This document shows, piece after piece, positions 25,831 to 33,441 of a stretch of DNA of 33,441 nucleotides (position 1 is its first letter; each line of letters begins with the position of its first letter). Under the pieces are notes generated by a model, which saw only the letters and a program-made list of their open reading frames with translations, made no database searches and was not told the DNA's origin. The stretch is from contig CAZYXP010000009.1 of the NCBI GenBank assembly GCA_964651325.1, positions 1-33,441 on the forward strand. The letters are read 5' to 3'. Source of the DNA: JADFOB01 sp964651325 (lineage in GTDB: Bacteria > Planctomycetota > Phycisphaerae > UBA1845). Position numbers and translations under genes: made by a program.

Positions 25831-27660
25831 GTGTTTTCGTTGGATAGTTGGCTGCTTACCGCTGTTGTGTTTTCTCCGCTGGTGGGCGTTGTGGTGCTTT
25901 GCCTGGTGCCGCGCGATCAGGATCGGCTGCTGCGTCGGCTGGCGCTGGCAGCGTCGCTGATCACCTTTGCCCTGACGGTTTGGACGCTCATGGCGTTTCA
26001 ATCCGCACGAGCGGCTGCTCCTGGTGACGGCTTCGTGCTCACGGCGCATTTGCCTTGGATCTCTGGCGGTGACGATGCGTCGTCCGCTGCGGCGGACATC
26101 AGCTACCGCGTTGGCGTCGATGGCATCAGTGTCTGGCTCCTGGCGCTAACGGCGTTCCTGATGCCCCTGGCGATCGTGGGCAGTTTTTCCGCGATTCGCG
26201 ATCGGGTCCGCGAGTACTACGTGTTGCTGCTGCTCTTGCAGGTCGCGATGCTCGGCGTGTTCTGCGCGCTCGACGTGCTGCTGTTTTACGTGTTTTTTGA
26301 GTTCACACTGGTCCCGCTTTACTTCTTGATCGGCATCTGGGGCGGTCCGCAGCGCAGCCGCGCCGCCAACAAGTTTTTCATCTACACGTTATGCGGCAGT
26401 GTGCTGACGTTCGCCGGGATCATTTACCTCGCCTATTTCACCTACGGCGCCACCGGCACGCTCACGCTCAACATCGAAACGCTGGTTGCACTCGGTCGCG
26501 ACGGCACGATTCCGTTCGACGTGCAGTGGTGGCTGTTCCTATCGTTCGCGGCCGGGTTTGCGATCAAGGTGCCCTTCTTCCCCGTACACACTTGGTTGCC
26601 GCTGGCGCACACCGAGGCTCCGACCGCGGGAAGCGTTATTCTGGCCGGCGTGTTGCTAAAGCTAGGAACCTACGGCTTCATGCGTCTGAGCATTCCCATG
26701 CTTCCCGACGCCGCCGCCTATTTTGCCCCCGCCCTGGCGGTGCTGGCGATCATTGGCATCATCTACGCCGCCCTGGCCGCGTGGGTTCAGGAGGACGTCA
26801 AGAAACTCGTGGCCTATTCCTCCGTCTCGCACCTCGGCTTCTGCATGTTGGGCCTATTCAGCCTGAAGACGGTGGGCCTCAGCGGCGGGGCGTTTTACAT
26901 GGTCAGCCACGGGCTTTCGACGGGGGCCTTGTTCCTGGTCATTGGATGCATGTACGAACGCTACCACACCCGAAGCATCAACAAGATCGGCGGGCTGGCG
27001 AAGGTCATGCCGTGGATGGCGTTTTTCCTCGTGTTTTTCACGCTCGCCAGCGTGGGCTTGCCGGGGCTGAACGGATTCGTTGGCGAGTTGCTCGTTCTAC
27101 TGGGCACGGCCACCTCGGCCACCACGTTCGACGGCCATCCCGCGGGCCCGCTTGGCTATGCGTACGCGATTCCAGCGGCCACGGGGATCATTTTAAGCGC
27201 TGTCTATATGCTATGGATGTGTCAGCGCGTGCTCTTCGGGCCATTGCTAGAGCCCGAAGGGACCCCCGATACCTCCGGTGGCCTTGCGAAAGACTTGACC
27301 CGGCGCGAGATTGGCCTGCTGGCGCCGATTGCGATTGCGTGTGTGGTGCTCGGTGTTTATCCCAAGCCGATGCTCACGACGTTTGAGGGCGCGATTTCCC
27401 GGAATGTGCTCCACGGCTCGCGGGAGGCAATGCACGCGGATACCGAAAACGGTTCGCCGGACGCGAAGCGGATCGCTCAGGACCAACGGCAAACGTCGAC
27501 GACGGCGCGGCCGACCGGTTCCGCCGACGCGGTCCACACCGGTGTGCTGCTTGCCGGATCGCTCCGCGATGATCCGCAGTCCTTGCCGGCCGATCTCTTC
27601 AGTGAAGAGCCGTGGGCAAAAACCGAAGACGCATCCACCTGGAAAGGGAGTCGACCTTGA
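25831..27660 (+). CDS. nuoM: NADH-quinone oxidoreductase subunit M with long polar C-terminal tail
   Basis: Proton-pumping subunit of 609 residues from GTG 25831; the frame opens at TTG 25807, and TTG 25840 is also possible, GGAAAGGA lying just upstream. Core motifs: FFEFTLVPLYFLIGIWGG (key Glu), AIKVPFFPVHTWLPLAHTEA (key Lys), VKKLVAYSSVSHLGFCMLG and GLPGLNGFVGE. The membrane part ends near residue 520. About 90 further residues are polar, Ala/Ser/Asp-rich and without helices (for example GSREAMHADTENGSPDAK). Typical NuoM ends soon after the last helix (about 500-530 residues). Coding overlaps nuoN by TTGA. Confidence 0.96.
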   Translation: MFSLDSWLLTAVVFSPLVGVVVLCLVPRDQDRLLRRLALAASLITFALTVWTLMAFQSARAAAPGDGFVLTAHLPWISGGDDASSAAADISYRVGVDGISVWLLALTAFLMPLAIVGSFSAIRDRVREYYVLLLLLQVAMLGVFCALDVLLFYVFFEFTLVPLYFLIGIWGGPQRSRAANKFFIYTLCGSVLTFAGIIYLAYFTYGATGTLTLNIETLVALGRDGTIPFDVQWWLFLSFAAGFAIKVPFFPVHTWLPLAHTEAPTAGSVILAGVLLKLGTYGFMRLSIPMLPDAAAYFAPALAVLAIIGIIYAALAAWVQEDVKKLVAYSSVSHLGFCMLGLFSLKTVGLSGGAFYMVSHGLSTGALFLVIGCMYERYHTRSINKIGGLAKVMPWMAFFLVFFTLASVGLPGLNGFVGELLVLLGTATSATTFDGHPAGPLGYAYAIPAATGIILSAVYMLWMCQRVLFGPLLEPEGTPDTSGGLAKDLTRREIGLLAPIAIACVVLGVYPKPMLTTFEGAISRNVLHGSREAMHADTENGSPDAKRIAQDQRQTSTTARPTGSADAVHTGVLLAGSLRDDPQSLPADLFSEEPWAKTEDASTWKGSRP

Positions 27661-29228
27661 CCGCGGCAGACCTGCTTGTATTGGCCCCTGAGCTATTGCT
27701 CTTGCTCGGTGCCTGCATTGTGTTGATCGCCGGCGTCGGTGCTGGGCGATCGATGGTGTCGCCGATCGCCTTGGTGGCGGTTTTGGCCGCGTTGGTTTGG
27801 ACGCTTGCAGCGCAAGGGCGCGAAGGTGCGACCGCCATTCCGGGTCTTTGGATTACGTCGATTACGTTCTACGCCCGCACGATCACGCTGATCTTTGGCG
27901 CGCTGGTGATTCTGGTGAACTGGTACCAGGCGGAATCCTCCGAACGCGGCGAATTCATGGCGATGATTCTGCTTTCGCTCTTGGGCGTTTTGCTTACGGC
28001 ATCAGCGAATGATCTTGTCGTGTTGTTTTTCGCCATTGAGTTGGTCAGCGTTCCGACATACGTGCTGATCGCCCTGAGCCGCAGCGACATCCGCGCGTCC
28101 GAATCGGCCGTGAAATATTTCTTCCTCGGCGCCTTGGCGGCGGCCGTGCTGGCGTATGGGTTTGCCTTTCTCTACGGCGCGTTCGGGACGACCACCCTGT
28201 TCAGCCCGGCGGGTGGGGCGGGCGGTTCCACGTGGGGTGTCGGAGGGGCGTTGCCCACGCTGGCCCTTATCGGACTGTTGTTTGTGTTTGGCGGTCTGGC
28301 CTTCAAGATCGCGGCCGTCCCGTTTCACGTCTACGCCCCGGATGTGTACGAAGGGGCGTCATCGTCGGTAACGGGGTTGCTCGGATTCGTGCCCAAGTTC
28401 GCCGGGTTCCTCGCGCTGATTAAGGTGTTGACCGCGCTGAACTGGTCGCTTCCGGATTCGATGTATTGGGTGCTCTGGCTCATGGCCGCCTGTTCTATGA
28501 CGTTTGGCAATGTGCTGGCGTTGCTCCAACAAAACGTCAAACGCATGCTCGCCTATTCGAGCATCGCCCACACGGGATACATGCTGCTCGCGTTGATTGT
28601 CGGTCCCGTGAGCGGCTCGGGGCCGATGAAAGACGGCGTCGCGGCGCTGCTCTTTTACGTGGCCGTTTACGGCTTGATGAATCTCGGCGTGTTCGCGGTG
28701 CTTTCGGCGTTTCGAAGCGGCCAGCGCCCGATGGAGACCCTGGAGGACGTGTCCGGCCTGGCGAAGCGGGCTCCACTGGCGGCGCTCGCCTTGGCTATTT
28801 GCGTGTTCAGCCTGATGGGCTTTCCCCCCACGGCCGGGTTCCTCGGCAAGCTGTACGTGTTCAGCGCCGCGTTTTCCGTGGACCCGTCGCACATGTTCCA
28901 TGGCCCGATCATCGCGCTGGCGATCATCGGCGTGATCAACTCCGCGATCGCCGCGGCGTATTACTTGCGGATTGTCGCGGCCGCCTATGTTCGCGAGGAG
29001 GTCGATGTGGCCACGCCGCGTGGCGGTATCCCGGTACGGGTCGCGCTGGCTCTGTGCGCCTTGCCCGTGCTGGCGTTTTTCGCCATGCCCGGTTCGCTGG
29101 TCAAGCAGGCCAAGGATGCCACGGGCACCGTGTACGAGTCAATCTCCACAAATACCATCCAGCGAGCGGGCGCCGAGCCATTATCCGAATCGAACCAGAC
29201 GGCCAACGCCGTCGCTGTCCGGCCTTAA
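27657..29228 (+). CDS. nuoN: NADH-quinone oxidoreductase subunit N
   Basis: Third antiporter-like subunit, 523 residues. TTG 27657 is chosen over the open frame back to 27612 because GGGAG lies 7 nt upstream and the TTG overlaps the nuoM stop as TTGA. Family motifs: FFAIELVSVPTYVLIALSR (key Glu), GGLAFKIAAVPFHVYAPDVY (key Lys), EGASSSVTGLLGFVPK and KRMLAYSSIAHTGYMLL. About fourteen helices. The C-terminal 40 residues are polar. It ends the complex I gene set; no terminator hairpin was found behind it. Confidence 0.96.
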   Translation: MTAADLLVLAPELLLLLGACIVLIAGVGAGRSMVSPIALVAVLAALVWTLAAQGREGATAIPGLWITSITFYARTITLIFGALVILVNWYQAESSERGEFMAMILLSLLGVLLTASANDLVVLFFAIELVSVPTYVLIALSRSDIRASESAVKYFFLGALAAAVLAYGFAFLYGAFGTTTLFSPAGGAGGSTWGVGGALPTLALIGLLFVFGGLAFKIAAVPFHVYAPDVYEGASSSVTGLLGFVPKFAGFLALIKVLTALNWSLPDSMYWVLWLMAACSMTFGNVLALLQQNVKRMLAYSSIAHTGYMLLALIVGPVSGSGPMKDGVAALLFYVAVYGLMNLGVFAVLSAFRSGQRPMETLEDVSGLAKRAPLAALALAICVFSLMGFPPTAGFLGKLYVFSAAFSVDPSHMFHGPIIALAIIGVINSAIAAAYYLRIVAAAYVREEVDVATPRGGIPVRVALALCALPVLAFFAMPGSLVKQAKDATGTVYESISTNTIQRAGAEPLSESNQTANAVAVRP

Positions 29229-29303
29229 GGCTGAGCACCACGAATGAAATGTTGAGGGCCAAGGGGGCAACGAGTGCAGATGCAATTCCCGATTTTCAGC
29301 CCC

Positions 29304-29344
29304 TAATCTTCCAATCTTCCCTTGGTGTCTTCGTGCCTTGGTGG
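29304..29344. repeat. Period-8 degenerate repeats upstream of nnrE
   Basis: TAATCTTC and CAATCTTC lie in tandem at 29304-29319, followed by CTTGGTGT, CTTCGTGC and CTTGGTGG in tandem at 29321-29344. All are 8-nt units. The second set resembles a low-complexity repeat seen between genes in various bacteria, from memory. The block ends 7 nt before the nnrE start, so it lies in the expected 5' untranslated region. Confidence 0.6.
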
Positions 29345-29351
29345 TAAGAAC

Positions 29352-30053
29352 ATGCCGACCGAACCCAAAAACCTGGTGCTCTCCCGCAGCCAAGTCCGCC
29401 GCGTCGACGAATTGGCGGTTGCCCGTTACAAGATCCCTAGCCTGATCTTGATGGAAAACGCCGGACGCAACGCGGCCGCGATCATCCGGGCCGAATTCCC
29501 CGACGCCGCTCATGCGTTATTTCTTTGCGGCACCGGCAACAACGGCGGCGACGGCTTTGTCATCGCCCGGCATTTGAGCAACAGCGGCTGGCATCCTTCG
29601 ATCTATCTCGTCGGCAGCCGATCCAAGCTCACCAACGACGCGCGCACCAATCTGGAGATCGCCGAGGCCATGGGCATGAACGCCCACGAATTGGGCTCTT
29701 CGTTCGATGCAAGCGCCTTGGCGTCAAAGCTCGAATCCGCCGATCTTGTTGTGGACGCGATGTTGGGTACGGGTTTTTCCGGACAGGTCCGATCGCCCAT
29801 GGCCGAAGTGATCGAGGTCGTCAATGCGCTGCCGTTTCAGGATGTCGTAGCCGTCGACATTCCCTCGGGGCTGGATTGTGACACCGGCATGCCGTGCCAT
29901 GCCACCGTTCGCGCGGATCTGACGATCACCTTCGTGGCCCAAAAGAAAGGGCTTCTCGAAGAATCCGCCATCCCCAGCACAGGTCGGGTCAAAGTAGCCG
30001 ACATCGGCGCCCCGCCGGAGTTGGCGTTAGAGGTTGCAAGGTTGGGAGTTTAG
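29352..30053 (+). CDS. nnrE: NAD(P)H-hydrate epimerase
   Basis: A stand-alone YjeF_N-domain protein of 233 residues (ATG 29352; TTG/GTG-type starts further upstream lie in repeat sequence). The enzyme interconverts R- and S-forms of hydrated NAD(P)H so that a dehydratase can restore NAD(P)H. Signature segments: LILMENAGRNAA, LFLCGTGNNGGDGFVIARHL, DLVVDAMLGTGFSGQVRSP and VAVDIPSGLDCDTG, ending in TFVAQKKGLL and VADIGAPPEL. No NnrD dehydratase domain is fused or adjacent. Its position after fourteen genes of an NADH-oxidising complex suggests a metabolic link, though the ribosome site is weak and repeats flank it on both sides. Confidence 0.93.
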   Translation: MPTEPKNLVLSRSQVRRVDELAVARYKIPSLILMENAGRNAAAIIRAEFPDAAHALFLCGTGNNGGDGFVIARHLSNSGWHPSIYLVGSRSKLTNDARTNLEIAEAMGMNAHELGSSFDASALASKLESADLVVDAMLGTGFSGQVRSPMAEVIEVVNALPFQDVVAVDIPSGLDCDTGMPCHATVRADLTITFVAQKKGLLEESAIPSTGRVKVADIGAPPELALEVARLGV

Positions 30054-30054
30054 G

Positions 30055-30130
30055 GGTCCAAGGTCGAGAGTCCAAAGTCGAAGACTGACGCGCTCATCTT
30101 TGATCTCCTAATCTTCGATCTTCAAGTCTT
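30055..30130. repeat. Two facing blocks of period-7 degenerate repeats
   Basis: Four heptamers GGTCCAA, GGTCGAG, AGTCCAA, AGTCGAA run in perfect register at 30055-30082. Facing them, ATCTTTG, ATCTCCT, AATCTTC, GATCTTC, AAGTCTT occupy 30096-30130. TCGAAGA and TCTTCGA, and AAGACT and AGTCTT, are inverted copies across the two blocks, so a hairpin could form between the convergent gene ends of nnrE and the minus-strand gene. No gene lies in 30054-30159. Confidence 0.65.
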
Positions 30131-30159
30131 ACTCACCTTCCAACCACCCCGTAGAGGCG

Positions 30160-31824
30160 CTACGGCCGATGCCATTCGTCACAGGCCGCGCAGAGCGCGT
30201 TGACCGTGAACTCGCCGCGTGCGTGGCCCTGGCGCAACTCGCGGTATGCGTCCGATTGCCATAGGTCCGCCAGTGAATGCCCGCTTTGCGACGGCCCGCC
30301 CAACGTGCCGATCGGACGTTGGCTTCTGAAATCCTGATCGCACATCACCAGCGTTCCGTCCGCCAGCACCATCGCGCGAGATTGAATGCGGCGGCAGGTC
30401 GTGCGTTCCGGCGGCGCCACGCTGGTGACACGATAGTCTTCCCACTGGCGGGCGTAATGGCTCGGTCCGGTGATCGTCACCGCCCCGGCTTCTCTCAGCC
30501 AGCCATCGTGAAACGCATCAAGCTCGCCGACGTTTTGCACCGCCTTGGTCATATCGGCGAGCACGATCGGGCACACGCTTTGTTGCTGCTGCCGGTAGGC
30601 GGAAAGTCGCTGGATGTTCTCGCGCACGTGCGCCAAATCCGCGGCTTGCGGATCATCCGGAGCCATGAGCTGGCCATACAATTCGGGCGTCCACGCGTCG
30701 AGGCCAACGTGTAGAATATCGACGCCGCAATCGACCAACGTGGTGATGTGCGCCTCGGTCAGCTTGGCTGCGGTGGTGCGGACGCAGAGCCCGAAGATGC
30801 CGGGCCGGGTGTCGCGAATAGCGCGTAGGATCTGCGTGAATTCCGGATGACAAAGCGGATCGCCGAACCCGCCGAGCACGATCAGCGCGTCATCTGAGGC
30901 GGCCAACTCGCTCGCGATCGAGCTCACGAGGCCTACGGAAATCGGGCCTCGCGCCGTGAGACTTGCCCCCCGCGGGTGAAGCACGCGCTTGGGATACGGG
31001 TCGTCGGTGGTCAGCTCGATTTCGATCTCGCGGGGCAGCGCGTCGGTGCCCGCGCGTTGCTGCTCCAACAGCCATCGCCCGACTTCGCGCGCATCCGGGT
31101 CTGCGTGGGCTTCCAGCAGCGCGTCGAGCCTGCACATCGCTCGCTGCGTATCCGCGATCAACCGTCCCGACGCATAGCGAACCTCCGGCACCACCTCCAT
31201 GCAGCACGGCTGCGTGATCAAGTCCTTGACGGGCATGTCCGGCTTGTAGCTGAGTACCCAGCCGAGCGGGCTGTTCTTCTCGGCCAGTTCGTTGATCAAG
31301 CAACGCTCCAGCAGCACGCCGGCCAACCCCGGCGGCGTTTGCGCGAACACGAGCCGCAACTCCTCGCGGGACGCTTGGAATAGATCGATCATGCCGTCCG
31401 AGATCTTGGGATCGACCAGCACCCCCCCGGCCGGAACGCACAGGACCGCGTCGGCCTGTTCGGCGGCAATCAACGAAGCCAGCAAGCGGCAATCGACGAA
31501 TTCGTCGAAGCATGACGTCCCGCCGACGCCGCCGCGCCAGCCGTCCAAAGACCATTTTCTCGCAGAACGCACGAGCGATCGCCAGGGCGGGTCGTCCATC
31601 TCATAACCGCGAATCTCCACGTCGCAGCCCTCAAGAATGCTTCGGCACGCGTCCTGCTGGGGCGTGGGGCACAGCACGAAGAGGCTGTCGATCCCCTCGA
31701 CCGTCTCCAGGCGCGTCACGGTGCGCCGCAAGACGGGAATGCCACGCAATGCTTGGCTTAGCCGGCTGGACGTGCCGACCTCGGAGGTCTCAAGGTTCGC
31801 TTGGATCACCGCAACAACCTTCAT
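30160..31824 (-). CDS. Nucleotidyltransferase-like plus degenerate radical-SAM/SPASM-like protein
   Basis: A 554-residue protein from ATG 31824, overlapping the upstream gene by ATGA. Residues 1-230 resemble a sugar-nucleotidyltransferase (SpsF/CMP-sugar synthetase type): KVVAVIQAN, SSRLSQALRGIPVLRRTV. The PGK of the usual SxRLPGK motif is missing. Residues 262-460 follow a radical-SAM barrel pattern: an EIEIELTT strand, LGGFGDPLCHPEF (318-329) where GGEPxxHP is expected, and VDILHVGLDAWTPELY. The CX3CX2C cluster motif is absent; its place reads TTDDPYPKRVLHPRG (272-286). The C-terminus keeps SPASM-like Cys477, Cys495, Cys545 and Cys548. It therefore seems to be a non-radical derivative, possibly regulatory or substrate-binding. 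Partnership with the Maf protein suggests a role in surface or flagellin glycosylation (inference). Confidence 0.8.
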   Translation of the reverse strand: MKVVAVIQANLETSEVGTSSRLSQALRGIPVLRRTVTRLETVEGIDSLFVLCPTPQQDACRSILEGCDVEIRGYEMDDPPWRSLVRSARKWSLDGWRGGVGGTSCFDEFVDCRLLASLIAAEQADAVLCVPAGGVLVDPKISDGMIDLFQASREELRLVFAQTPPGLAGVLLERCLINELAEKNSPLGWVLSYKPDMPVKDLITQPCCMEVVPEVRYASGRLIADTQRAMCRLDALLEAHADPDAREVGRWLLEQQRAGTDALPREIEIELTTDDPYPKRVLHPRGASLTARGPISVGLVSSIASELAASDDALIVLGGFGDPLCHPEFTQILRAIRDTRPGIFGLCVRTTAAKLTEAHITTLVDCGVDILHVGLDAWTPELYGQLMAPDDPQAADLAHVRENIQRLSAYRQQQQSVCPIVLADMTKAVQNVGELDAFHDGWLREAGAVTITGPSHYARQWEDYRVTSVAPPERTTCRRIQSRAMVLADGTLVMCDQDFRSQRPIGTLGGPSQSGHSLADLWQSDAYRELRQGHARGEFTVNALCAACDEWHRP

Positions 31825-33441
31825 TTTGGGTCCACCTCGGCGATCATCCGAGCCATCGCTTGCTCAAGGATGGCCCGGGCATCCTGACAGCCGTCGCGCA
31901 CCGAGGAAATGAATTCCGTGTCCCGTTCGATTTGCAATTCGGCGCGCTGGCGGTCGTCTTGGTAGTCGGCGTTGATGCGTCGGTCGGCCGAGAACCGGCG
32001 TAGCTCCGCGAGTTGCCCGGTCGCGCTGACGATTTGATAAGGCCGGCTATCCTGCGAGATACGAGTGCGCAGCTCGTCTATGCGGATCAGCCGTCGGTTG
32101 AATGCGTTCGGATCGTCCATGAGCGATTCAAGCTCTCCCAGAAGGGTCAAAACCTCCTCGCAAACCGACACCGCCTCGCCCAATTCCGCAAGGCGGAGCT
32201 TCAGCTCGTCTATGGCTTCGGGCAGGCGGACCGGATTCCGATCAGGCTTCGTCGAGCGGTAGGCGAATCGCTGCGGGTCGATCGGATGTTGGCAGTATCT
32301 GGCCACGGCCTGCTTTAAGTCCATCACCTCGGTGCCGCGCAATCTCGCGCCGCCTTGCGTCGCGTCAATCACCGTAGCGGCCGTCGTAGCGATGTCCTTT
32401 TCGAACTGTTCAAGATATGTGAGCAAGAGCTCGTCGGTATACACTTCGCCACCATCGACCGACGACACCTTATGTAGGATGTTGCGGTTTCTGACGATGC
32501 GGTCCCACTCCTTGTGTTCCATCGAGCAGAATCGATTCAATTCGCTTTGCCAGGCAAGGTGAATCTCTACGCCGGGTGTGTAGAACACGTGCCCGGTAAA
32601 GGCGAGATCCTGGCCGACGAAGATGATCGGATCGCAACCCATGTAGACCGCCAGATAATATGCGAGATGGGCGACGGTCGCGCCGGCTTTCACGCCGCCC
32701 CGCGCGCCGAGCGATTCACCGACCACCAGCCGCGCCCACGCATTATCCAGCAGGGACACCGGGCCGGGATACTCGTCGATTACGTGCCACGTGGCTTTGG
32801 GTTCGGCAACGAGGTGGACCCCGCTCAAATCGCCCACCCCCTGGAAAAACATGCGAGACATCTCGTGGAAATCGAGACTGGTCACAAAATCGGGCTCAAT
32901 TCGGTGTTTCATGAGCGGCTTGATGGCCGTCTGCACGGCGCACAAGACGGCCTTACCTTTGAGTGCGGCGAGTTGGTCGATGTTTTTTCGCAGGCTGGGT
33001 CCGGCGGCGATGATCACCGCGGGGTTGTTTTTAAACCGATCGCGCAGGCCATCGATCGGCGGGGTCGACAGATAGCTCACGAGGTTCATCGCGATGTTCT
33101 TACACGTGATACGCGAGTTGGAGACCAACGTGAGCAGGCTCATCCGCGTAAACGTGACGAATTCCTGAATCGCTTCGAGAATCGGCAGGTAGCCTTGGCC
33201 CGCCGCACGGACCGAGGCCGGATGCTGCACAAACGCCATGCCGAGCATCATCAGTGTGCCCCATTCGCCCAGCCGATCATGCAGCCGACCTTTGTTCGCG
33301 TCTGTAAGCAGGATGAGCTTCCCCGAGCCGATGGCCTCCGTGAAGTCCAGACATGTCATAGCCGTGGCAATGATTTCGAGCGACGGCTCGATGCAGATGA
33401 TGAACGCGTCGCCGCGCAAACGGCCCAACAGCTCGAGTACG
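31821..33441 (-). CDS. Maf/DUF115-family protein (5' end beyond window)
   Basis: 539 residues are visible; the frame remains open through the right edge (VLELLGRLRGDAFIICIEPSLE), so the true start lies outside. An internal TTG at 33428 is not a likely start. The central DUF115 (MptE-like) domain is clear: NNPAVIIAAGPSLRKNID, AVQTAIKPLMKHRIEPDFVTSLD, GGVKAGATVAHLAYYLAVYMGCDPIIFVGQDLAFTG, split here for length as GGVKAGATVAHLAYYLA and GCDPIIFVGQDLAFTG. In flagellated bacteria Maf proteins transfer nonulosonic acids such as pseudaminic acid to flagellin. The C-terminal 170 residues are helical and charged. It overlaps the downstream gene by ATGA, so the two are probably made together. Confidence 0.9.
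   Translation of the reverse strand, partial: VLELLGRLRGDAFIICIEPSLEIIATAMTCLDFTEAIGSGKLILLTDANKGRLHDRLGEWGTLMMLGMAFVQHPASVRAAGQGYLPILEAIQEFVTFTRMSLLTLVSNSRITCKNIAMNLVSYLSTPPIDGLRDRFKNNPAVIIAAGPSLRKNIDQLAALKGKAVLCAVQTAIKPLMKHRIEPDFVTSLDFHEMSRMFFQGVGDLSGVHLVAEPKATWHVIDEYPGPVSLLDNAWARLVVGESLGARGGVKAGATVAHLAYYLAVYMGCDPIIFVGQDLAFTGHVFYTPGVEIHLAWQSELNRFCSMEHKEWDRIVRNRNILHKVSSVDGGEVYTDELLLTYLEQFEKDIATTAATVIDATQGGARLRGTEVMDLKQAVARYCQHPIDPQRFAYRSTKPDRNPVRLPEAIDELKLRLAELGEAVSVCEEVLTLLGELESLMDDPNAFNRRLIRIDELRTRISQDSRPYQIVSATGQLAELRRFSADRRINADYQDDRQRAELQIERDTEFISSVRDGCQDARAILEQAMARMIAEVDPK

Overview
The window is GC-rich chromosomal DNA that most resembles a planctomycete (Planctomycetota, perhaps Phycisphaerae-like). 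The reasons are a Ser/Thr kinase fused to a long TPR tail, an FHA-GAF signalling protein, a secreted Ig/HYR-type repeat protein, small lipoproteins, a short CxxC protein of a type I associate with planctomycetes, and a Maf/DUF115 protein coupled to a SPASM-type protein. The lineage call is inference from gene content; no rRNA or tRNA gene was found.

Left third (1-12.6 kb) is an accessory/signalling region with mixed strands. A partial FHA-GAF protein (minus) diverges from a large TPR kinase (plus). The kinase converges on a small lipoprotein and a secreted repeat protein (minus). The repeat protein has a recognisable promoter and a leader of about 200 nt that can form competing RNA structures. 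Then come an LRR protein and a membrane GT2 glycosyltransferase (minus), a two-helix membrane peptide, a STAS anti-sigma-factor antagonist, a lipoprotein, a CxxC protein and an enoyl-CoA hydratase of the LiuC type (plus). Several intergenic hairpins lie between them.

Middle (12.9-29.2 kb) is a complete 14-subunit respiratory complex I operon in the order nuoA-B-C-D-E-[membrane protein]-F-G-H-I-J-K-L-M-N, all on the plus strand, with start/stop overlaps at A/B, H/I, I/J, J/K and M/N. NuoC and NuoD are separate. NuoG is short, with a strongly reduced molybdopterin-type domain but a full set of cluster ligands. NuoM has a long polar C-terminal tail. An unrelated polytopic membrane protein gene sits between nuoE and nuoF, preceded by an imperfect palindromic REP-like element. 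A stand-alone NAD(P)HX epimerase gene follows nuoN, flanked on both sides by short-period (7-8 nt) degenerate repeats; it plausibly repairs damaged NADH, the substrate of complex I.

Right end (30.1 kb to edge), minus strand: a Maf/DUF115 protein running off the edge overlaps by ATGA a protein with a nucleotidyltransferase-like N-terminus and a radical-SAM/SPASM-like C-terminus. The radical-SAM CX3CX2C motif is absent in this second protein while SPASM-type cysteines remain. This candidate pseudoenzyme in a probable surface or flagellar glycosylation operon, and the structured leader at 6.28-6.49 kb, are the observations most worth following up.
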